64,000 bases of DNA from Pseudoalteromonas carrageenovora IAM 12662 (GTDB lineage Bacteria; Pseudomonadota; Gammaproteobacteria; Enterobacterales; Alteromonadaceae), in NCBI RefSeq assembly GCF_900239935.1, contig NZ_LT965929.1:287001-351000 (forward strand). The letters run 5' to 3'. A program made the position numbers and the translations under genes. The first letter of the stretch is position 1. Every line of letters starts with the position of its first letter. This document shows positions 8,956-16,667 of the stretch, piece by piece. The notes beneath the pieces are model-generated. The model was not told the DNA's origin. It saw nothing but the letters and a program-made list of their open reading frames with translations, and ran no database searches.

Positions 8956-9711
8956 GTGAGTAAAATAAACACGGATGTAAATTACAGAACAATGGTAGGT
9001 AACGCGCGCTTAGTGATTATTGCCGAGTCTAGCCATAATCCAGTATCTTATAAATATGAGGCTATAAAGGCTCTAAAACAACTTAAAGCTGCGGGTTTCA
9101 CTCATTTTGCGATGGAAATGTTACCTATAAAGATAAAAGAAAAAATAGATTTTTATCAACGTACTGGTAAAGGTTTTGATGTGATTTACAAACATTTTCG
9201 AGAAAATTGGTATTGGAATGGTGCTGCTAGCACAGGTTATAGTGAGCTAGTTAAAGCTGCTAACTCTCTAGGTATGAAAATTATTCCGTTAGATATGCCT
9301 GTTGAGGTGATGGATAAAATTGATGGTAGGTGCAGTTGGGAGGACGCTGATGGTGGTTTATGTACTGATTCACATATTCAAAGAAATCAAATGTGGGCGA
9401 GCATACTAAGCAGTTCCCTTAAAATTGAAAAAGGCTCCCGTATTGTTGCATTTATGCATCGGTATCATGCATTTAATGCTGGTAATAGGCATGTAGGTGT
9501 TGATTCTATTTTACTTAATTTAAAAATCAGTGGAATAAGTATAATTGACTATATTGGTGGGATGACCTGCAAAGATAGTGGAGTTTGTGAAGGTGAAGGC
9601 GACTTAAAAAAGCCGCTTAGAGAGACTTATTTCTATAGGAAAGGTGCATTTTTACCTTCACCAGTACCTTCTTATACTGTCCATCTTCCAGAACAATCTT
9701 TAGGGAAGTGA
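8956..9711 (+). CDS. ChaN/EreA-like (Tiki superfamily) protein, candidate effector
   Basis: A 251-residue protein starting with GTG behind an AAGGAA. It lacks a signal peptide. IIAESSHNP near the N-terminus, MEMLP about 30 residues later, a mid-domain YSELVKAANSLGMKIIPLDMP, and a late FMHRYHA reproduce the order of motifs in the ChaN / erythromycin-esterase-like superfamily, where the Glu and His residues form a metal- or haem-binding active site. ChaN proteins are normally lipoproteins, so the absence of export signals is odd. It is followed 4 bases later by a periplasmic Sel1-like protein. Sel1-like proteins are known immunities of some T6SS effectors, so an effector/immunity pair is a reasonable inference; a cellular hydrolase is the alternative. 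Confidence 0.55.
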   Translation: MSKINTDVNYRTMVGNARLVIIAESSHNPVSYKYEAIKALKQLKAAGFTHFAMEMLPIKIKEKIDFYQRTGKGFDVIYKHFRENWYWNGAASTGYSELVKAANSLGMKIIPLDMPVEVMDKIDGRCSWEDADGGLCTDSHIQRNQMWASILSSSLKIEKGSRIVAFMHRYHAFNAGNRHVGVDSILLNLKISGISIIDYIGGMTCKDSGVCEGEGDLKKPLRETYFYRKGAFLPSPVPSYTVHLPEQSLGK

Positions 9712-9715
9712 TTTT

Positions 9716-10300
9716 ATGGATAAAATATTATTATTGTTGATTATGATGGCGCCTTCCATCTATGCCGCAGGTCCTCGATGGGATAATACTATAGGTATAA
9801 ATGACCCAGATTTAACTGTAATAACCGCCGCACAGCAATGTCATAAAAGCTTAATTAACGCGCCAGAGTATCTTGAGGAGTGGTGTGAAAAAGCTTATTC
9901 CATGGGATACTGGAAAGCATTGATTACTTTAAGCCTTCACACTGGGGATGGGACTCGATTATTAGAGGAAGCCAAAAAGCGGGTTGCGGCAAAAGAGATA
10001 GAAGCTTATTCAACATTAGCTTGGTTATATGGAAGTGGCATGTTTGTAGGGCAAGATATTGATAATGCAATTTCCCTTCACAAAGAATTTTTAGCGTTAG
10101 ATACAGAATTGCCAAATTCATTAGTTACAACGGCGCATTTTGAGTTAGCAAGTTTATATAAATCGCAGCATAATTGGCTTGCAGTAAAAGAGCATGCACA
10201 ATATGTTATTGAACACAGCGCTTTAGCTTATGACAAAGAGCAAGCTGTTAGCCTATTACAGTTAGCAAATGAGAAAGCTCAATTAAAAATAAATTATTGA
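9716..10300 (+). CDS. Periplasmic Sel1/TPR-like protein
   Basis: 194 residues with a short signal peptide (MDKILLLLIMMAPSIYA, cleavage before AGPRW). The mature part is all-helical. AYSTLAWLYGSGMFVGQDIDNAISLHKEF is a recognisable Sel1-type repeat, flanked by two weaker ones. Two cysteines near residues 42 and 57 could form a disulfide. It begins 4 bases after the ChaN-like gene, so the two are co-translated. Sel1-like proteins guard against several T6SS phospholipase effectors. By analogy it may bind and block its neighbour in the periplasm. Confidence 0.65.
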   Translation: MDKILLLLIMMAPSIYAAGPRWDNTIGINDPDLTVITAAQQCHKSLINAPEYLEEWCEKAYSMGYWKALITLSLHTGDGTRLLEEAKKRVAAKEIEAYSTLAWLYGSGMFVGQDIDNAISLHKEFLALDTELPNSLVTTAHFELASLYKSQHNWLAVKEHAQYVIEHSALAYDKEQAVSLLQLANEKAQLKINY

Positions 10301-10316
10301 ATTAAAACTGGTACAC

Positions 10317-10352
10317 AAAGGAGCTATAAACGCCTAAGCTAAGGCGCTATAG
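10317..10352 (+). promoter_or_regulatory. Shine-Dalgarno followed by hairpin before ORF, copy 1
   Basis: AAAGGAG at 10317-10323 is followed at once by a 29-base hairpin (10324-10352; CTATAA-A-CGCCT pairing with AGGCG-CTATAG with one bulge and one mismatch), then 7 bases to the ATG at 10360. Linear SD-to-start spacing is 36 bases, too long, but the folded hairpin brings it to about 7. The same layout occurs at 11321-11363. Confidence 0.6.
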
Positions 10353-10359
10353 AAATGAT

Positions 10360-10764
10360 ATGGAACAGCAAAATCAACAAACACTAACTAACCTTGTTTA
10401 CGATATATACGAGAACCCAACTTTAATAGAAGAGCATCAAGTGCTTATCATGCCCTTGTTGAGCGATTTAGTTGCTAGTGCGCCAGCTGGGTTTGAGGGT
10501 ATGGCGACGATGATTAATACCCATATTTCTAATGGGTTTAAATTCAAGAACCCTAAAATACAAAAATTTGAACTTGAATCGGGACTTTTAAAACTTAAAA
10601 CATATTTTCAAAAAAATAAACCTGTAATACCGTTCATAATTACTCACTCATTTTTTAACGCTGTTTTCACAAGCTTTATTTTTATGTTTAGCTCTTTTTA
10701 TAGAGACAGAGTAGAGAGCCTCAAGTCGTCTGTTTTGGTGGGAGCGCTCTATCTGGAACGGTGA
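10360..10764 (+). pseudogene. Degenerate copy of small-ORF/membrane-protein module
   Basis: The first ~85 residues are nearly identical to the 88-residue protein at 11363. A run of seven A residues near 10609, against six in the other copy, shifts the frame past the normal stop. The ORF then reads into DNA that resembles the 5' end of the membrane-protein gene at 11713 (shared AATGCTGTTTTxACA and TTTAGCTCTTTTTA), but in a different frame, ending at 10764. The ~83-base spacer and terminator seen in copy 2 are missing. I read this as a partial duplicate damaged by a +1 insertion plus deletion. It could still make the N-terminal domain with a novel hydrophobic tail. Confidence 0.7.
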
Positions 10765-10804
10765 ATTCACTCGCAATTGGAATATTTGAGGAGTTGAGTA
10801 AGTA

Positions 10805-11284
10805 GTGTCTAAAAACGATGAGGTATTTCTATTATTTCCACCATGGAAGCTTTTACGTAGGTTTCTATTAGTAACAGTGCTCTTACTTTTGGGTACTGCA
10901 TACTCAGGAATGACGGTGTTAACGCAATACTTTGATACAGATCCTGAGTGGCTGTTAGGTATTTTATTTTCTACAGGGCTAGTATTTTGCCTTATAAATT
11001 TTAAAGTAAGCCAAGGCTCTTTTTTTTGCGCAAATATATTAAAATTCTATGCTTTATTTTTAGCTGTGATTTGCTTACCGGCTTTTATAATTTTAGAAGG
11101 TAATGGGTATTATATTGCAACAGTTATCAATATAGCCTTTATGTTGCTCTCTTTTTATTTAATTAAAGGAGAAAAATACCAAGGTCTTATTAAATATCAG
11201 TATGATTTTTTTAAAGATATAAAAGACGCTCGTGCTGCTGTCGAAAAAGAAATGTCAAAAGGTAACCGAAGGAACAAAAAGTAA
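10805..11284 (+). CDS. Four-TM membrane protein, hypothetical
   Basis: 159 residues with a GTG start. Four hydrophobic helices lie at about 18-38, 48-66, 74-96 and 102-121, followed by a charged C-terminal tail rich in Lys/Arg. The family is not recognised. It lies between the two copies of the 88-residue-protein module, taking the place that the 259-residue membrane protein has after copy 2. This suggests that each small soluble protein was partnered by a different polytopic membrane protein, perhaps as immunity or toxin variants. That pairing is inference from position. Confidence 0.6.
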   Translation: MSKNDEVFLLFPPWKLLRRFLLVTVLLLLGTAYSGMTVLTQYFDTDPEWLLGILFSTGLVFCLINFKVSQGSFFCANILKFYALFLAVICLPAFIILEGNGYYIATVINIAFMLLSFYLIKGEKYQGLIKYQYDFFKDIKDARAAVEKEMSKGNRRNKK

Positions 11285-11320
11285 TAAAATTTTACTTACC
11301 TTTATTCAATTTAGAACTTT

Positions 11321-11355
11321 AGGGAGCTATAAACGCCTAAGCTACGGCGTTATAG
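11321..11355 (+). promoter_or_regulatory. Shine-Dalgarno followed by hairpin before ORF, copy 2
   Basis: AGGGAG at 11321-11326 abuts a 29-base hairpin (11327-11355) whose arms CTATAA-A-CGCC and GGCG-TTATAG pair with one bulged A. Seven bases then lead to the ATG at 11363. Compared with copy 1, one base change restores an outer pair and another opens an inner one, so the stem is kept overall. Confidence 0.6.
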
Positions 11356-11362
11356 AAATGAT

Positions 11363-11629
11363 ATGGAACAACAAAACCAACAAACACTAACTAACCTTGT
11401 TTACGATATATACGAAGACCCAACTTTAATAGAAGAGCATCAAGTGCTTATCATGCCCTTATTGAGCGATTTAGTTGCCACTGCACCAGCTGGGTTTGAG
11501 GGTATGGCGACGATGATTAATACCCATATTTCTAATGGATTTAAATTCAAAAATCCAAAAATACAAAAATTTGAACTTGAGTCAGGGCTTTTAAAACTTA
11601 AAACATACTTTCAAAAAATAAACCTATAA
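11363..11629 (+). CDS. Small helical protein of duplicated module
   Basis: 88 residues, acidic, no signal peptide, predicted helical. It is the intact copy of the sequence repeated at 10360. I do not recognise the family. About 300 bases of leader and coding DNA are shared between copies, with mostly silent or conservative differences (for example Asn to Asp at residue 18, Ser to Thr at 40), which implies a recent duplication. A strong terminator follows at 11666, and a six-TM membrane protein starts at 11713. Function unknown. Confidence 0.65.
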   Translation: MEQQNQQTLTNLVYDIYEDPTLIEEHQVLIMPLLSDLVATAPAGFEGMATMINTHISNGFKFKNPKIQKFELESGLLKLKTYFQKINL

Positions 11630-11665
11630 CACCTACCTCTCTTTATTATTGAACACCCACATTTT

Positions 11666-11695
11666 AATGCAGCACAAGTGCTGCATTCGTTTTTT
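11666..11695 (+). terminator. Rho-independent terminator
   Basis: AATGCAGCAC and GTGCTGCATT form a perfect 10-bp stem with a tiny loop, followed by CGTTTTTT. It separates the 88-residue protein from the downstream membrane protein. Confidence 0.85.
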
Positions 11696-11712
11696 CTCAT
11701 TAAGGATGATGT

Positions 11713-12492
11713 ATGAGCCTTATCACCACGAGTATTTTAATGCTGTTTTTACAGCCTTTATTTGTATATTTAGCTCTTTTTAAAGAGTCTGAGCACAGTG
11801 CCCAAAACCGTTCACTTGATAACGAAGATGCTATGTATCTATTTATCGCTCCAGGGTTAGCTGTATTTTATCCTGATGACTTTTGGCAGGCAGTACTTTA
11901 TTTAGGAAGTGTATGCCTACTAGGTTTAATGCTCGCCATTATTGTAAAAAGCAAAGCTAAAAAACGATTAACAAGGGATGACGCTATCGGGTTTACTATT
12001 GCCAGTTTTTTATTTTTTTGGCTTATAAAATTAATTATTGGTGGGATAGGGTATCTTTTTACCGAAAATGCCGCGAATGCTTCAGCACCCGACATAGGTC
12101 AGCAAGCTTATTCATCAACTTCAGGTGAGCTTTTAAACTGGGGGTATTTATATTATCAGTTTTGGCCAACGTTATACTTTTTACTCTTAATGCTAGCCAC
12201 ATTAGCTATAAAAATAATAGAGAGCCGGTTTAATAAACATTCATTTTCAGGCTCGCTGCTAATATTGGGTGCAGTTTTAGCTGGCGTATCACCGTTATTT
12301 GGCAATGCTTTTATTTTAGGGGTTATCGCTAACTTTTTTATATATTTTGTTGTTTGCACGGCATGCATAGAAATTGATAAAAAGAGCGACCCCTCAGCGG
12401 GTGCTATTAGCTTTATGTATGGCTTTTTGCTTATGGGCGGCATCATGTTTAGTGGCATGGGTAAATTAATATATACACTATTTTATAATTAG
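11713..12492 (+). CDS. Polytopic membrane protein, hypothetical
   Basis: 259 residues behind AAGGATG. About six hydrophobic helices are visible (approx. 5-22, 37-52, 58-77, 93-116, 148-168, 182-215, 232-256). A polar loop around residues 117-140 probably faces the periplasm. The family is not recognised. A damaged, out-of-frame echo of its 5' end is fused to the duplicate small ORF at 10360-10764, so the small protein and this membrane protein travelled as one module. Confidence 0.65.
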   Translation: MSLITTSILMLFLQPLFVYLALFKESEHSAQNRSLDNEDAMYLFIAPGLAVFYPDDFWQAVLYLGSVCLLGLMLAIIVKSKAKKRLTRDDAIGFTIASFLFFWLIKLIIGGIGYLFTENAANASAPDIGQQAYSSTSGELLNWGYLYYQFWPTLYFLLLMLATLAIKIIESRFNKHSFSGSLLILGAVLAGVSPLFGNAFILGVIANFFIYFVVCTACIEIDKKSDPSAGAISFMYGFLLMGGIMFSGMGKLIYTLFYN

Positions 12493-12625
12493 ATTAGTGA
12501 TTGTTTTTTGATTAAAAAACATGCAGTATAATTGTACCTAATTAGACCCCTGCTTTTTTTAATATAAATATGGCTTGTGTAATTAATTAGCCATATACAT
12601 TAAGTAGCTTATAGCTAGTGGGAGA

Positions 12626-13153
12626 GTGTTTACTTTGTTTTTATCGCGTTTAAAAATTTTTGTGTTGGTAATAGTCTCTATTACCGTTGTTTTTTTTACT
12701 ACATCACAGGCTTGTGCAGATATGTTTGGTTTTTTTAAAAAACATGATTTTGTTTTATCAGTTCCAATTAATGGTCAGCTACTAGAAGACGGTAAGCCAC
12801 TTGCGAATGTGACTGTTTTTAAGTCGTTTACATTTGGCGATGAGTACTTAGATGAAACAACATCAGACGAGAATGGTCATTTTTCATTCCCTGAAAAGGT
12901 TATTAAAACCTCTAAGCCATCGAATATGTTTGATAACGGATCTTTAATTCAGCACATTTATATAAAAAGTGATAACGCTCAAGATAAGGTTATTTGGTTT
13001 GCTAGACTCGGTTTACATAAACAAAGTGCTACCTTGAATGGTTATTTAAATAACTTAATGTGCGACATAGCAAAAGAGCCTCAAACTTACGACATACCTA
13101 TTATTGAAGATAAACAACACGTTTTTACGGTTTATACAACATGTAAAATTTAG
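12626..13153 (+). CDS. DUF6795-like secreted protein upstream of lipase
   Basis: 175 residues with a GTG start, just after GGGAGA. The N-terminal signal sequence is ILVLVIVSITVVFF-like, ending TSQACA. The mature part opens with a beta-sandwich pattern, INGQLLEDGKPLANVTVFKS...DETTSDENGHFSFP, typical of the carboxypeptidase-regulatory-like / DUF6795 fold. C-terminal cysteines (MCDI, TCKI) may pair. It ends 25 bases before the lipase gene. Proteins of this kind accompany lipase effectors, and a periplasmic immunity role against the lipase is inferred. The family name is from memory. Confidence 0.65.
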   Translation: MFTLFLSRLKIFVLVIVSITVVFFTTSQACADMFGFFKKHDFVLSVPINGQLLEDGKPLANVTVFKSFTFGDEYLDETTSDENGHFSFPEKVIKTSKPSNMFDNGSLIQHIYIKSDNAQDKVIWFARLGLHKQSATLNGYLNNLMCDIAKEPQTYDIPIIEDKQHVFTVYTTCKI

Positions 13154-13178
13154 CTTAAACAATTTAAAGGGATTTAGC

Positions 13179-14345
13179 ATGAATACATTAACACCTGAAC
13201 AAGCGGTACAACTTGCGTTACTTGCTTATGACGCTAAAGATATTAAGAATACAGATCTTATAAATAATTCATTGTCTCCTTCTTTACGCGGTCAAGTTGA
13301 TTTTTCTATAAGCCGTCATTCAGTTCAAGGTGTATCTGGTGGCTTTATCTCACATTTATTTGGATTAAGCTCAGGCTTTGGTCTTGTAGGTCATGGTATG
13401 GGTAGCTTAAAAGGAGAATCAGTAATAGCAATCAGAGGTACAGATACAATACGCGATGGCATTACCGATCTTCACTTTGGCTTAAGCGGTGGTGCAAATG
13501 GCAGTATGGTTCATGCAGGATTTAATAAAACGTTTTATAGTATGCAGCATGCTTTACAAGATTTTATTAAAGATAATTATAAAAATAAAATCACCGGCGG
13601 AGTCCATGTTGTTGGGCACAGTTTAGGTGGTGCTTTAGCAACACTTTCTGCTGATTGGATTAAGGCGGAGTTTGGGCTCCCTGTTAAATTATATACGTTT
13701 GGATCACCACGTGTTGGGCTTGAAAACTTCTCTCGTGCTGCAACCTCAAGAATTGATAAAATTTACCGCTGTACTCATGGGGCAGACCCAGTTGCCAAAG
13801 TGCCTTTGTGGCCTTTTTCACATGCTCCTTACAATGGTCAAGAAATACGTTTAGATAATGGCCAAGGTTTAAAAGGCCCTGCTCATAAATTAGATGGTAC
13901 ACCAGGTTACATTAACACGGCTAACAGTAACGATTGGAATAACTTAACTGTAAAAGCTAACCACTTTTTAAGTACGCCTGTGCGTTTAAAGTTTGAAGAC
14001 AGAAATCAAGCTTCATTTAATTCACATTGGTCTGATAAATTAACGGCCGCGTTAATAACGCTACTTAAAGATGCTGGTTATTACAGTGCAGTTGCTACCC
14101 AAGCATCTATTGGTACAGGGCTCACTTTTTACGATATGTTGGCACGTACTTTAGATAAAATAGCGAAGGCTTCAGCCTCGTTTGCAACGCAAACACTTGG
14201 TTTACTTGGGCATATGTTAGTGTTTGCAGGCAAAGTAATTCGTAAAGCGGTAGAGCTAACATATAGCTTTATAAAATACGTATTTGACTCAACCCTTGGT
14301 GCATTATTTAGAGCAGCGAGGGAGGGGTTAAACGGCCTAGATTAA
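13179..14345 (+). CDS. Class 3 lipase, candidate T6SS lipase effector
   Basis: 388 residues from the ATG at 13179, chosen for the AAAGGGAT seven bases upstream. An ATG at 13104 would lie inside the upstream gene. The protein has an alpha/beta-hydrolase fold of the lipase_3 type: IAIRGTD oxyanion strand, the nucleophile elbow VVGHSLGGA with Ser148, and the acid in GADPVAK (Asp203). A His near 265 in KANHFLS is the likely third residue. There is no signal peptide. The last ~90 residues are hydrophobic and amphipathic helices that could insert into or cross membranes. With a secreted partner directly upstream, it fits a T6SS phospholipase effector with an immunity protein. A housekeeping lipase is the alternative. 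Confidence 0.8.
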   Translation: MNTLTPEQAVQLALLAYDAKDIKNTDLINNSLSPSLRGQVDFSISRHSVQGVSGGFISHLFGLSSGFGLVGHGMGSLKGESVIAIRGTDTIRDGITDLHFGLSGGANGSMVHAGFNKTFYSMQHALQDFIKDNYKNKITGGVHVVGHSLGGALATLSADWIKAEFGLPVKLYTFGSPRVGLENFSRAATSRIDKIYRCTHGADPVAKVPLWPFSHAPYNGQEIRLDNGQGLKGPAHKLDGTPGYINTANSNDWNNLTVKANHFLSTPVRLKFEDRNQASFNSHWSDKLTAALITLLKDAGYYSAVATQASIGTGLTFYDMLARTLDKIAKASASFATQTLGLLGHMLVFAGKVIRKAVELTYSFIKYVFDSTLGALFRAAREGLNGLD

Positions 14346-14357
14346 CATTAATCAGCC

Positions 14358-14819
14358 TTAATCTTGCTCTAATAAAATAGCACCACTTTGGTTTTCGCCT
14401 AAGTGGTCGTTTTTGTTATAAATAGGGCACTTACTCATAGATAAGCATCCACAACCAATACACCCATCAACGCGATCGCGCAGGCGCTGCATATACGCTA
14501 TGCGTTCATCAAGCTGTGTTTGCCACTGCTTTGAAAGGGCTGACCAGTCTTTTTGCGTGGGTGTACGCTTATCTGGCAAAGTAGCCAGTGTTTGTTTAAT
14601 TTCATCAAGGGTTATTCCCATTGCTTGTGCGGCTTTTATTACCGCTATACGGCGTAATACATCTTTTTTGTAGCGGCGTTGGTTGCCGCCATTTCGCCAG
14701 CTACGTATTAGTCCTTTTGTTTCGTAAAAATGTAGGGTTGATACTTTTACGCTGCTACGCTTTGCTACATAACCTACTGTTAAGTTGGCCTCAGTTAGTT
14801 TTTTTTGATCTATAGGCAT
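14358..14819 (-). CDS. soxR: Redox-sensitive MerR-family regulator SoxR
   Basis: 153 residues. The N-terminal MerR winged helix (VGYVAKRSSVKVSTLHFYE, then NGGNQRRY) is followed by the dimerisation helix. The [2Fe-2S] site has Cys120, Cys123, Cys125 and Cys131 in CIGCGCLSMSKC, the SoxR signature. Oxidation or nitrosation of the cluster activates transcription from a spaced promoter. It is divergent from a flavodoxin-fold oxidoreductase gene, with a SoxR palindrome between them. No SoxS is nearby, which fits the non-enteric pattern of direct SoxR targets. Confidence 0.93.
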   Translation of the reverse strand: MPIDQKKLTEANLTVGYVAKRSSVKVSTLHFYETKGLIRSWRNGGNQRRYKKDVLRRIAVIKAAQAMGITLDEIKQTLATLPDKRTPTQKDWSALSKQWQTQLDERIAYMQRLRDRVDGCIGCGCLSMSKCPIYNKNDHLGENQSGAILLEQD

Positions 14820-14839
14820 TATTTTTAATTTCCGTTTGA

Positions 14840-14857
14840 CCTCAATATAACTTGAGG
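14840..14857. promoter_or_regulatory. SoxR box
   Basis: CCTCAATATAACTTGAGG is an 18-base near-perfect palindrome matching the known SoxR operator type CCTCAA-N6-TTGAGG. It lies 20 bases upstream of soxR and 39 bases before the divergent flavodoxin-fold gene, so it can control both. Confidence 0.85.
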
Positions 14858-14896
14858 TTTTAAGCTTCTTTCAACATTAAAAAAGGAGCTAACTAA

Positions 14897-15370
14897 ATGC
14901 AACAAAAACTTGAGCGTAGTACGGTTATTATTTATTCAAGCGCACGTAAAAATGGTAATACACAGGCGCACGTTAACGGATTTGCAGAGCAAAATGCTGT
15001 GCGTGTAATTTGCCTGGATGATTATAAAATTGCGCCATACTGCTATAACAAAAACTATAAAAATGATGATTTTTACGCTGTATTTGAATCGCTTTTAAAG
15101 TATGACCATTGGGTGTTTGCCTCGCCCGTTTATTGGTATAGCACCACAGTACAAATGAAATTATTTATTGATAGAATAACCGATTACATGGACGATGAAG
15201 TATTAAAGCCAAAGTTACGAACGCTGCGTAGTAAGCATTTTTCTGTGCTTTCGAATGCGTCATCAAGCGAAGCCCCTGCGTGTTTTATAGAGCAGTTTAA
15301 AAATACGTTTAGCTATTTAGGCATGCAGTTTATTAACCATAGCCATAAAAGTACCCAAAAGGTTGCTTAA
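14897..15370 (+). CDS. NAD(P)H-dependent FMN reductase / flavodoxin-fold protein
   Basis: 157 residues behind AAAAAGGAG. SSARKNGNTQ near the N-terminus is the phosphate-binding loop for FMN, ASPVYWYSTTVQMKLFIDR is the second conserved block of the NADPH-dependent FMN reductase family, and SNASSSEAP forms the last FMN loop. It should be a soluble flavoprotein oxidoreductase. Placement under the SoxR box makes it the probable direct target of SoxR, perhaps acting on redox-cycling quinones. It is slightly shorter than most family members (about 170-190 residues). Confidence 0.8.
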   Translation: MQQKLERSTVIIYSSARKNGNTQAHVNGFAEQNAVRVICLDDYKIAPYCYNKNYKNDDFYAVFESLLKYDHWVFASPVYWYSTTVQMKLFIDRITDYMDDEVLKPKLRTLRSKHFSVLSNASSSEAPACFIEQFKNTFSYLGMQFINHSHKSTQKVA

Positions 15371-15434
15371 ATTGCAGCCTTTTTTGGTTGTCTCTGGTAG
15401 TTTAGTAATAATATTAAAAACACAGGATTGTTTT

Positions 15435-15947
15435 ATGAAATATTTACTATGGTTAGTACTGCTTTTTAGCCCTTTAATAAATGCAGCTGAGCAACCAATT
15501 AAAGGGTTTGGTAATTATTATGATGTTCCTCAACATGATGAAATTAATGACTCTACGGTATTCAAAATAGCCTTTGATGTTGGCGATGGCGCTAAAAAAG
15601 GTGAGCAGAACAATTCAATGAACTCACTTGCACGTTTTATTAATATGCATGTAGCGCATGGTGTAAAGCCTGAAAACATTCAACTTGCATTAGTTGTGCA
15701 CGGCAGCGCAAGCGTTGATGTGTTAGCTAACAGCGAATATAAAAAGCGCTTTAGTGCTAACAATAAAAACCAAGCCTTAATTAAGCAGTTACTTGCTAAG
15801 AACACTAAAGTGTATGTGTGCGGGCAATCGGCTACTCACTTTAAAGTAACACCAGCGCTTTTAATTGATGGTGTAAAAATGTCGCTTTCAGCGATGACCG
15901 CTCATGCACAACTTCAACAGCAAGGCTATACGCTCAATCCATTTTAA
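15435..15947 (+). CDS. Periplasmic DsrE-family protein
   Basis: 170 residues from the ATG at 15435, which begins a clear signal peptide (MKYLLWLVLLFSPLINA). The first in-frame ATG lies 72 bases upstream, inside the previous gene. The mature domain has the DsrE/DsrF alpha/beta pattern. LALVVHGSA precedes KVYVCGQSA with the single conserved cysteine, and the tail MSLSAMTAHAQLQQQGYTLNPF is typical of exported DsrE proteins. A role in sulfur or redox handling in the periplasm is likely but the substrate is unknown. It overlaps the next gene by one base. Confidence 0.75.
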   Translation: MKYLLWLVLLFSPLINAAEQPIKGFGNYYDVPQHDEINDSTVFKIAFDVGDGAKKGEQNNSMNSLARFINMHVAHGVKPENIQLALVVHGSASVDVLANSEYKKRFSANNKNQALIKQLLAKNTKVYVCGQSATHFKVTPALLIDGVKMSLSAMTAHAQLQQQGYTLNPF

Positions 15948-16588
15948 TGACTCAAATTATAAAAAACATACTTTGCTTTGGCGACTCAAATACATGGGGC
16001 TTAAACTCTGTAACGGGTAAACGTTTTGATGAAAATAGTCGTTGGCCAGCGCTACTAAATAAAAATTTAGGGCCTGGCTTTAACGTAATTGAGGCGGGGC
16101 AACCAAATCGTACTTTGGTGAATAACCCACCGTTTGACGGAGTGCTTAGCGGTGTTAGTTATTTAAAACCTTATTTAGATACGCATAAACTAAATATTAT
16201 AGTCGTTGCACTGGGTACTAACGATCTTAAAAAACGTTTTGATTTAACTTCAAGCGCAATTGCAAATGGGTTAAATGACTTAATTAATGCTATTAAAGCG
16301 TTTTACCAATCTAATAGTACGTTAAAACCTCCTCAAATTATTGTTATTAGCCCTGCTAAAATAAGGCTAACTGAGCAATATGCGCGCATCTACAGCGGTG
16401 CTGATGTAAAGCTAAAAACACTGTCTGACGAATTTAAGCAAATAGCCGATAATCAAAAATGTGAGTTTATAAATTTGAACTCGGTGAACGCATTAGCAGA
16501 AGATGGTATTCACTTTAATGCCCAAGAGCACGAGCAAATCAGCTACTTAATTGCTAATGCGATAAAGCAATTAATGAACAATTTTTGA
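15947..16588 (+). CDS. SGNH/GDSL-family hydrolase
   Basis: 213 residues. All four blocks are visible: GDSN at about residues 12-15 (nucleophile Ser), GQPNRT with the Gly, ALGTNDLKK with the Asn, and DGIH with the Asp/His pair near residue 190. No signal peptide is present, so it acts in the cytosol or is exported by another route. The start codon overlaps the stop of the DsrE gene, indicating co-translation. It resembles lysophospholipase/arylesterase-type SGNH enzymes; the substrate cannot be told. Confidence 0.82.
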   Translation: MTQIIKNILCFGDSNTWGLNSVTGKRFDENSRWPALLNKNLGPGFNVIEAGQPNRTLVNNPPFDGVLSGVSYLKPYLDTHKLNIIVVALGTNDLKKRFDLTSSAIANGLNDLINAIKAFYQSNSTLKPPQIIVISPAKIRLTEQYARIYSGADVKLKTLSDEFKQIADNQKCEFINLNSVNALAEDGIHFNAQEHEQISYLIANAIKQLMNNF

Positions 16589-16667
16589 ATCTATCTGTTT
16601 GAATTTAATGCAAGTTATGTAATTATCCTGTTTAAGTCGCTTTATAAATAACCATCCTCGGGATACT

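Noticed and set aside
10620..10764. C-terminal hydrophobic tail of the 10360 ORF as a genuine membrane anchor
   Set aside because: The tail comes from a frame change into a relic of another gene, so it is not likely to be a selected domain.
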